DNA of 64,000 nt from Terebella lapidaria. Its lineage: Eukaryota > Annelida > Polychaeta > Terebellida > Terebellidae. Location: contig OX424566.1 of the NCBI GenBank assembly GCA_949152475.1, positions 31,224,423 through 31,288,422 on the forward strand. Direction: 5' to 3'. The notes under the pieces are model-generated. The model had not been told where the DNA came from. It saw nothing but the letters and a program-made list of their open reading frames with translations, and did not search any database. The translations under genes were made by a program, and so were the position numbers. This document shows, one piece after another, positions 54,291-64,000 of this stretch (within the stretch, counting starts at the first letter, position 1; each line of letters opens with the position of its first letter).

Positions 54291-57200
54291 GTGATAAGCA
54301 ATACTGGGAATCTTACTGATATCTTGGCAGAGTGCCAGCGTGAATGCATCACAAGCAAGTAGCGATTGACTGGTCAGTGAGGTATTAGACTGGACAGTGG
54401 ATTTCTACGTGGAGGCCATGTTTTCAGCCTTTGGATATTGATGTGATTTTCCACAGGAAAATATGGAGGATTTTTACATGGATATTGCACAGCATCGGGA
54501 GCTGAGGACCGTCCCTAGTTGGGCATAATGTTGTCTGTCTGTGTCTTGAGAAATGTTGAGAAAACTGACAGGGGATATGATGACTTGTAGAATAGAGACG
54601 TATCTTGACGCAGATGAGAAGATGGCTGAATGTTTATGTTTGTGTCTGTCAATAAGTCTGGTCATCTGTTCGTACGTCTGTCAGTTTGGGGGTGTTGTGC
54701 CACGGTGAAGGCCTGTGTGGTCACGATTTCCTTCCTAAGTTTGTTGATAAATCTTTGCCTGGTTCAGCATTTAGCTTCATGCCCAAACCCCCAGTTTCTC
54801 CCTCTTCTATGTGACTGGTAGCATCGGGTTCTGATTTGTTAGGTTGGCGAACTGAACGGAGGAAAAACTTCCAGCAGTTTTGCTTGGGTGTAGCCAGTTT
54901 GCCTGTCCAAGAAATTATTAATGGAGACTGTACGTGAATACTGACTTTCACGGAAAAAATTGTACCGATAATTTATTTTCAACTGCACTCCGTCATATAA
55001 ATGGAAACAAAAAATAACACCAGCAACAGAGTAAATACGAGAAAGTATTTCAGTCAAACGTATAATTTTTTTGCATGTATTCTCGTTTGTTTGATAGCAA
55101 AACTCGGCCAGTGTGATTGTGCTCCCTGGTACCATGCTTTACCACAAGCAGAACTCTACCGCCGCGCCGATAGGAAAACACAGAAAAACCTCCGAGCTTT
55201 ATCTAGAACAGCCGATATATCACATGGGCTGGCGCCTGGCAAAACCCATGCTCGCTCTTGCCGAAGCAAACCAGGCAAACTGAACGAACGAACGGCAAAC
55301 GCGATGATGGTGTTGTGTCGGTTTGTTCCGTGGAAGCTAGCGAGCAGACGAAGTGAGTGAGCCAGCAACACAGCATCGGCAGGCGGGAGGGCGACCCACA
55401 TTCCGAGTGTTGGTTGGCTGGCTGCATCTAACTGCGGCCTGGTCTGTTCTTAAAACGCCAGGCCCAGCGTGTTTTGGTAGAGCACACACGCACAGACAAA
55501 CGGGCATACACAAACACTCCCCTAGTAGCTCAATGCTAGACTCAGTGCAGTCAGATATTTGACATAGAGCTGGAGGCACTTCTCAGTGTGCGTGTTTGCT
55601 GCCTCTTGGATTGTTTTCTTCACTTTTGCCAGCCAATTGCAGCATTTGTGTAATACGTCTCTTGGATATTTCAAGATTTTCTTGGCGGACTGTCACGGAT
55701 ATCGTCATCGATGTCGCTGTCAGTTACATGGATTAAGAGGAAGTTGCATTTGCGATGACGACAAAGCGAGTGGAGACTTGTGTGTTTTCGTTTCTGGTGC
55801 TAACACGTGCGAGGTTTCACACGACTATTTACCTTTCGCCAGGCCTGTCGCTTGACCTGTGTTTAGGGGATGTTGGGAGCTTGGGACCAGGTCCCTAAAG
55901 GAAACGAGGTCTTTGCTTTCGTTCATACTGCTGTCATGTATGCGATAATGTCTAATGTGTAAGCGGAATTCATAATGTGTTCAGAAACAGAAACTGGGAA
56001 AAAGTGATGACCCTTTTTAGGACAGGACAGACAGACAGACCGACTCGATACCAGACAATATTTCATTTCCGTCTGAGTATTCTGTTTGTTGGACGTTTGC
56101 CACTTGTGGAAAATATCGCCGTGACAACGGAAAATATCGCCGTGACAACAGAACCCTACCCCATTGGGTTTTCATATGATCTGGGATAATGTCACTCTAA
56201 AATTATCTTGCTACCTTATTTGGAAGCTATTGATTTTAGGCTATGAAGTGGACGAGGAGTTGACGCAGTAGCTTCAAGGCTCGATTTCTTTCCTCGGTCG
56301 CTAAACACTCCCTCTCCCCCCCCCCCCCCCCCACGTCAGATTGACGACATTTTACCAAGCACTGTTAATGGCGAGTCTTCTTCAATAGGAAGATGCTGCC
56401 TCTAATTCATGAACGAGGGAAGTAACGTAGCAGGGTAGTTGGGGAAAGACGTCGTGACGCAATTTTGTCTGCTCTATGTAGTTCGTATGTGGACTCTTTG
56501 TCAAAAGGGCAAAGGAAAGAGACGAAATATGTTGGTTAGATGGGTTTTTCTCTGATATTTCTTGCGAATCAATGAAGCCACTTCATAATTTGCCAATTGA
56601 TTTATGTAGGTCATAATGTGAAAGGTCATGTCAATTGTGAATGGTTTGCACTTGTTCTCTCGTAACATCAACAGCACTTCATTGCGTATTTTTACTTGCC
56701 TGTCATCTTTGCAGACTGGTGCTAGAAATGCACTGTGGAAAAATGTATGTTGCAGCTGTTCAACGTCATGTGTTCCATCTAATCAGCTTGACTTGATAAT
56801 GAACAGTCCTGTGTAACATATTATTTTGTTATCAGTGTACCAACAGTGGTGCATGGAACAGCATTGTTTCGTCTTATCAATGATATTGCAGTAGAAATTT
56901 GTTATGCATTTTTGGGACGGATCAGATTTTTGTTCCAGCCAAACTCTGTATCATAGAGTGTTGACATTCGATTAGTGCAAAATCCCCAAATCCAGGGGTG
57001 GCAGGGAAAAATGCTGGAATTCTTGTCAATTCACCCGATAGTGGAGCTAAAAATGGTCGCTCCACTTGCTTGGGTTCCGATTACTTTGCAACAGCAGAAA
57101 ACTCAAATTGGCAACTGTTCAATAGCATAACATTTCTGTGTGGTTCAATATTTGACCAGTGTACATTTACACAAATATCAGCAGAGACGCATGACACGTT

Positions 57201-59472
57201 TATATAAGAAGGTTTTTTTAGAGCAAGTATGGTAGGAACAGTGATCCCCTTCCGTCCATTTTTGAGTATCTGTCATGATTTGTGCATGACGCCGGTGTTA
57301 GGATGTCAATAATTAGAGCATGAACAGATGATGGAAATATTTTTAGAAGACTATTCATAACAACATATAGTGTGAGTAGTAGTTGCATGCAAACAGACTG
57401 ACTGGCACTTTGGTTGTTACATAACAGCGATGTTTTAATAACTTGAATAATTTCCTCGTTATTTAGATTGGAAAAAAAGTAACTTGATTAATGCAAATTG
57501 TTTTTCTCGCTCACCAACCAGAAATAATTCCAGTTATCATGGTTATTGCATGTGATAACTGTGTGAGATATGTAATGGTTGTTCGATTATTCAAGTTTTC
57601 TGCTATTGATGGCCGTGGGTGACAAAAATATAGGTCACTACGGCTGGCCGTGTGGGCCCTAACCGGGCACAGTGAGAGAAATGGGTCAAACCAGAATGAC
57701 TTTGTATTGTGCTATTTTCAGCACAGCAGGGCTTTGTGTAGAAAGTAGTAAGCTTGTAAAGCATGATCCAAATTGATAGCATCACCAACTATCAGTATCA
57801 GCTGCATTCATTCAAATTCCAGCATATCTGTTGCCACCACACACCAACACCCCCCCCCCCCCACCCTCCCTCTCCCCCCATCCTTCGATCCTTCGATAAT
57901 TGTTTGAGTTTAATAATGGATAAAGCTGGCGGATGAAAAATGGTTTTCCAAGTGTTTGGCATTACGAGTTGTACATGCTGTGGCGCAAGAGATAAAAATT
58001 GATATTTGTGTGTTAAAATTATGTGGGTAGAAAAAAAGGAGCGAGAGGGAGGAGGGGGGAACGAAATCCAATCGCAAGTGAAAATTGAGGCAGACCAGGG
58101 CACAACAGGCAGTTGTCTGTTGAAAATGGGTCAGTAATTGTGAGAATATTGGAGTGTTTTCCATGTTTTTGCAGCAGTTTCTGGGGCTGAAGCTCACTGT
58201 TATCTGCGCATCCGATCTTTTGGTGTCATTTTGGCTTTACATGTAGCTTAAAATAGTTTGTTATGAAATTTCTTGCTGGAATATTTTTTTTTACTTCGGA
58301 GATGGTCCATGGGCATGTCATCTACCTTACTTCTGACATGAAAATACTATATTTTACTAGATTGAAGGGAGGGCTGAATGTTTCATCCCAAGCCAGAAAA
58401 AACTCTTCTCTTCCTGAATCCTGAAGATGACCAAAATAAACAGTCCCAATATTATTGTGGCGATGTTGACATGAACCTACTCTCGACTTATCCGATATTG
58501 ATTTCACCATCAGCGCAAGGCAATAAATTACTGTACCATGTATTTACCTTTAGGCAGCCACTTGAGTTGGAGAAATATGGAACTGGACAGAATTTTCCAC
58601 TGTTGTTTCTCACTTCCCAATAGCTGCCGTGTGTACAGCCACCCCATAGATAAGACACCCACTTGAAATGTTTCCAAGAAAAAACAGCAAAATACGGTTC
58701 TATTTACAGTATGTTATCATGGTAATGTATGTCCTTGGTCTTGAGTTTTTGACAAGCTTAAAAGGTTCAGATACTTTATTTCCCCGAGACTGCCACGTGG
58801 ACCTTTCTCTCTCTGTCTGTATTTTATCAGCAGTGTAGCTTTGCAGTGACGGAGGCAAGTGGAGTTTGCCTAAAAAAATCTGTTGTTTTCTGTGGATTTA
58901 CTCGGTAACGGTTTACTCTGAGATTGTTTTGAAGTTTTTCAAGTGTTACACTTACGAGCTAATAGCCGGCACTGACTGAAATCTCGTGGATTATATTTGG
59001 CTCTCTCTATCTTTCTGTTACATGAATTTTTTTTAAAAATATTATTGTCCTCATGTACAGGTTGTAGCCAGCAGCAGCACTTTGTTGAGTTCCCTTTCAT
59101 ATCTGGCGAATTGTATACTGATGCGGCATGTTGTTTACTTTTGTTAAAAAAAACATACAGTGTTTATTTTGTAGTAGCACAGCTGCTGCCCTGAATATAT
59201 TTATATGATCACGGCCCGCGCATGCATACCATGTTAGGATTATCTATTGAAAAAAATCACTCAAACATGTGGTTACAATGACCTACGGTGATAAGCCACG
59301 TGAAAAAAGTCCCATTTTGATAGATGGTCTAAACCTGTTTGCATAAATGATATAAATGCAGTGTCATCCACAATGTCAATGTACTGTACAGTGCATAACA
59401 CACAGTTGTTACATGCTCAATGGGTTACATTTATATACCAAGCCAAGCCCCTGACACAGTTTATGGACTGTT

Positions 59473-59546
59473 GTACAACTAGGGAGGCAATAGTTCCTTG
59501 TTATTGACTGTACAACTGGGGAGGCAATAGTTCCTTGTTATTGACC
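59473..59546. repeat. Tandem duplication of 37 bp
   Basis: Copies 59473-59509 and 59510-59546 (TGTACAACTAGGGAGGCAAT...) differ by one base. Recent replication slippage or a two-unit minisatellite. Confidence 0.9.
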
Positions 59547-62500
59547 ACTTGTATACCATGTCTCTGTATGTATGATATGATGTATATATGTACGGTATAA
59601 TTATAACGCAAGCTGCGACGTCATGTTTACTATATCAATAGACCCACATTTCAACCTCTGGGGAGCCGATTTCCTTCCCATCTCAAGGGCAGAATCATTA
59701 TTTTCCGATCACTAAATATTCATCAACTCCTCTTGGGAACGACGTCCATTGTCTTGATGAAGTCAAACACGGTGTAATTCCCATTGTTTTATATCATAAG
59801 AATATACATACATGTATACATTTGTTAGGAGATTTTGACCTGTCCTTCGAAATGAACTCTGTTTGTTATTCATCAGCATTGTGGGTTTGGAATATTATGT
59901 TTTTTATGAGTCAGAAAAACAAGATAATGCCATTTCTCATTGTGTCAGATCTAATATAGTCAGACTTATTCTTTTTTAAGCCCACCTGTCCAAAAAAAAT
60001 TTGATGAATTGCCAGACTGACTTAGACCAGGAATGTGTTTTATAAATAAACTGAAAGATGACAGATTTTCTAACTTCTGAACTTTGAAGTAAATCTGGCA
60101 GCTGTGGAAATACTGAAGCATAGGCAGACGCTAAAAAAGTGACGCGCTGTTATTCATGAATGTTTTTTTGTGTAAGGAACGTTTTAACAAACGAGATTAA
60201 AGCAGGAAGGAGGTAGGTATGAAACGAAACTATATGGGAAGACAAAGACATATTGTGTTTTGTTCTAGAGCTTTCAGACTTTGCCCCTTCAGGATTTACC
60301 CCTGCTAAAAATGAAAAAAGAAGAAGAAATCCACAGAAAAATTCCAGACGATGCCAAAGAAAAACCCCACTTTTCTCCAAAGTATAAACAAATCACTTCT
60401 TCAGCACATCACGTTGTTTCTGTTATGGCGCATTGTGCCGGAATTTAGCTGCGGTGAATGTTTTCATAAATCCCAAGAATCCAAAAATAGCATCCTATTC
60501 CTAACACGTTGCTCAGTTGGCTTCTTTGAAAATGCCAGAATTCCTTAGCCTAGTTATGAGTCTACATTGGGCCATAGATATGTGGCAGTGTCTAGTTGTC
60601 TTGGCCTATCAGGGCAGCAGTCTATCATGTAAAATATGATCAAATTTTTGTGTCAGTTTCTAGTTGTTCAAAGTTAAAGCTTCATGGTCCATTTCTCGAG
60701 CTTCCAGACTGGTGTCATTTCAAATTCCTAAACTATATAGTCTGTGTCCATGTGCATAAGTCTGAACAGAAATACATGTACATATCTCGTTATGTATTTC
60801 TGGTCTGAATTAATAAACCATGGGTGGGGGTGGGAGGGGGGCATATTCTAGGCCTCTGTTTCACTTCCTACTTGGTGTTTGGTTACCATGGGTGGTCGCT
60901 ATGGTTACTAATTCTGACGGCTTTATGTGATAAATGGTCCACATGTTGATTGTCACATTGCCTGATGTAAATATTCACATATATATTATATGGGTACAGC
61001 CGAGATTGGTAAAATTTTCCGGAACCCACACAGGATGAATTAAGTGATCTGCACGGTTCGTGTCGTGAGTAGATCACGTTCCTTGATTAGTCTTTACTCT
61101 CATGAATGATATGAATACAATATTATACAGCAAACATGCAGGCCTCAGTGTTATATCAAATGTGAGGAGGGTAGTGGAGGGGGGGAGGGGCGAGGTGCTG
61201 GAGGCTAGATCGTGTATTGGTATGGTACTAAGTACATGATATATATGCATGGATGTTCCCTATACATTGGATGTTGTTGATGATAATGACTGTTTTGATA
61301 TCCTGTGAGCATGGTAAGCTATCCTAAAAAATCAATTTTTGTGTGGATCTTTGCGTCTTATTGTCACGTACATGTCTTCCATAAAGACACAAACAATGAC
61401 AAAACACGATCCCTGTAAAGGCGTCATCTCAGTTCTCCCCCATATGGGACCATATCTCTGTTAGACATCTCTTGGGTAATGGTTGCCATAGAAGCGGTCC
61501 CAGGGGGTGTTGTCTGGGCCATTTCCATGTATGGAGGCACACGATCAAATTTAGTGTGGGGGATATATACGTCTAGTCACTGGTGGGGATTTCGATATGG
61601 GGTAAAAATAGCAGACTAAAATATTGAGAATGGAAAGGGGGCGTTGGGGGGGGGGGGGGGCGGGGCACCCAATCATTAAATATGGAAAGCCCTAGCCTAT
61701 TTTCATCCCAGGAAAGATTGGCCAGGCTATGTCCTAACACATCATGATCATCTACATACATCAAGAGTCTGTGGTCAGCCCAGCATTGTGGGCCATTGTA
61801 CAGGTTATGTCTGTTGGAGAGTCCAGACGTTCTGCTACTGTTATGTTGACCAGTGACACTCCACCTCTGCCCCCCTCCACTTGGGTTCCACAATGTATAT
61901 AAGCTGGGATATCGATCAGAACATTGGTCCCTTTATCATCGTAAATTCGGCAGCCATACAACTAATCATCCTTGGAATACAGACGGTTTTACTATTGTAT
62001 GGTCGATGAAGCAGAAGTGTGGTCCCAACAGACCGATGATTATTTCAACAATAATGAATTGATAAGGATGCGGCCAAATTTTCACTAAGAGTGTGGCCTG
62101 TACCTTCATCACTTATCACTGATAACGAAGGTTGTTATCGGATTGATTTTGGTACATGTATCATGTACAGGATTTGAGCATGCTAACGTGTGCGGTCTTC
62201 GGTCTTGGGACTGGATTACACCTGCGGTTTCTCAGTGTGTTCCGTTTGTGGGAAAACTTACAATGGGATACCAATACTGTCACAATATTGGGACATTATG
62301 GATGTCTGCACCCAGTGGAACGTGTTCAACATTCTGATGATTTGTTCAAAGTGGATTTTATATTTTCACGCATCAATATTGATTTGCGACATGAGAGCCT
62401 TTACCATGTTTATGGGGTACTAGGGTAGTACATTCTTGTTCAGACCGTTCAACGTATTTTAAATTTATGACAGTCATGAAGCATGACAAACAGACGGACA

Positions 62501-62653
62501 AACGGACTAAATTGTAGATCAAGATGTACATGCAGCTGTTTTGACAAGAAATACTCATTCTTGTACTGTAAACCCGTGAAAATTAATTGACACATGAACA
62601 AAGCATGTCACATGCTTGCCATGAGAATCGTCATGGAAACAGTAAATTGCCTA

Positions 62654-63299
62654 CCGTATTTATTCAATTAGTTCGAACAGCTAAAAATAATTAAATTTTG
62701 AAATGTTCGAATTATTAGATTCACGATAAAATCGTCCGTCAAAACGAAAAAAAATCCCAAACCCAGATCGATCATGCCATGGCAGATAGGCCTACGCGAG
62801 TTGACAGATGCCGCTCATGCTGGCTGGTTAGGACCTGTACGATTGATAGGTTAACTGCTGACAACTAGCATTTAAAAAAAAACTTGAATAACTGGCTGCT
62901 AAATCGCCGGGTAACTGTAATATATAATCTCGCATTGATGCTAGATTCTAGTCATATTGCAAGTGCATTCGAGTCACTCGACTCGGAAATCTTCAATGGC
63001 CCGCAAAACGCCTGGCACTATGAGGTCCGCGCTTTCTGTCACATACCCTAGCATTGGAAGGCCTAATCGCGATCACTGCCACCTGGCGAATATATCGCTG
63101 ATTACTCATTTCGTAGTGCTGCCACCTGGCGAGTTGTATGTTTTGGCAGCTGACAAGTTGATTTCGTTCGTTGTTTCAATCGAAATTTCGATCGTAAATT
63201 TGACTGTTCGAACTAAACGAGTCAATTTGAAAATTATTTTCTTGAATAATTTTTGGTGTTCGAATTATTAGAGTGTTCGAACTAATTGAATAAATACGG
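62654..63299. mobile_element. 646-bp MITE with TA target duplication
   Basis: Inverted ends CCGTATTTATTCAATTAGTT and complement extend about 26 bp (through GTTCGAACA), flanked by TA at 62652-62653 and 63300-63301. GTTCGAATTATTAG repeats follow just inside the ends. The GC-richer centre (62760-63190) contains a direct repeat TGCCACCTGGCGA. No transposase is encoded. The TA duplication suggests mobilisation by a Tc1/mariner-type transposase. Confidence 0.85.
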
Positions 63300-63301
63300 T
63301 A

Positions 63302-64000
63302 GTCTGTGGAATATGTGTGAAATATGAACCAAATAAAACAAATTATCCTGGGTTTAGTAACTATAGTATATCCCTGATTGGTAGGTTTATTCCCAGACAG
63401 ATGTATGGGTGGATTACAACACTGCTCACTTGACAATGGAGGCTTCGTAATTCTAAGGGATGGGACTCGTGAAGATAAAAAACGGGAAATTTTCATTTCA
63501 AGTGTTTTCATTGTTATTCCTGTCTATATATAGATCCCTCTGCATATTGCATTGAGTAGCGTGGAAAGCCATTAAAGACATCACAAATTGAGACAGAACT
63601 GAGCATCACCATCTATGGAAAGGCTACAGGGACATTGGCAACACTGGGTTATAAAACTGTGATGTGCCTCTACCAAAGAACGATAAAAACCGGCAGACTT
63701 ATAGTCTCTGATAGACACTTAAACTGATGTAATAATATTGTCTGGGCGCATCATCGGCAGACTGGGAGACTACTGTCGAAATCCACTGGTAACAATCATC
63801 GATCGGGCTGCAGAACGGAAACCCTGGACGATTTCTGGATATAGACACACTTTGGATTGTAGACTTTACATATATATACATATACATCTGTGAAACACTC
63901 GGCTGATTTGTACAAAAAACTGTCAACAGCAGATAGCGGATAAGACACTTGTGGTTCGTCCAAAGGCCAAAGAGGTAGAGATTTGATATCATCCTATCAG
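63302..64000. other. Noncoding DNA at the right edge
   Basis: No exon or element seen. Two minus-strand frames (63176-63511 and 63699-63992) have no motif. Confidence 0.4.

Larger units (their letters stand above)
46869..62653. other. Probable long first intron or intergenic DNA
   Basis: No exon with convincing splice sites and coding bias. It contains many C/G homopolymers (47640, 48188, 51961, 53787, 56317, 57850 and 61648 regions), the minisatellite at 53343, the palindrome at 54254 and the duplication at 59473. A GC-richer stretch at 55100-55900 has open frames on both strands and might be an alternative promoter or exon, but no motif supports it. An octamer ATGCAAAT and a CCAAT motif are close together at about 53835-53895. 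Confidence 0.45.

Noticed and set aside
55001-55855. Two plus frames of 119 and 89 codons with Cys and hydrophobic stretches
   Set aside because: The region is GC-richer but frames are open on both strands, with no family motif or convincing splice sites.

Overview
This is a 64-kb piece of a eukaryotic (animal) genome. It has introns with GT/AG borders, no operons, AT-rich intergenic DNA, several non-LTR retrotransposons, MITE-like inverted repeats and many runs of 11-20 C or G. The recognisable products are RBM18, a PAN/apple-trypsin protease and secreted leucine-rich-repeat (LRR) proteins. These and the frequent palindrome TACATGTA fit an invertebrate, perhaps a lophotrochozoan or amphioxus, but the sequence does not fix the species. 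About 10% of the window is coding or probably coding.

Layout. 1-3213 (+): 3' part of a secreted serine protease with two PAN-like cysteine modules, a Pro/Ala hinge and a trypsin domain. One intron carries a foldback minisatellite (644-1285). 4016-10972 (-): RBM18, an RRM protein, convergent with the protease. Its introns hold a hairpin repeat, a TTAA-flanked MITE, a tandem duplication and a frameshifted 3.6-kb LINE (6914-10510). 12841-13350 (-): 3' stub of another LINE. 13648-15705 and 16915-18559 (+): two tandem two-exon genes for secreted LRR proteins ending in one PAN/apple module. The LRR exons have diverged strongly while the PAN exons are almost identical. 22060-24100 (-): decayed LINE invaded by a GTATTC-rich repeat.

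24-35 kb is gene-poor. It holds foldback repeats, a possible promoter/first exon (24.5 kb), unidentified candidate exons on the minus strand (29.2-30.4 kb and 32.8 kb) and one on the plus strand (34.3 kb). 36126-39707 is a giant inverted repeat: two copies of an unidentified element facing each other, each with remnants of the same protein. 40-46 kb is mostly empty apart from one MITE (44.0 kb). At 46721 a clear first coding exon (+) of an unidentified gene starts. The remaining 17 kb looks like its first intron, with only simple repeats, palindromes and a 646-bp MITE (62654-63299).

How the genes relate. The protease and the two LRR-PAN genes are all secreted and all use PAN/apple-type modules on class 1 introns, so this looks like an exon-shuffled extracellular recognition or defence neighbourhood. 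RBM18 is an unrelated nuclear RNA-binding gene between them. All gene models were joined by eye from reading frames, splice sites and phases. No database search was possible.
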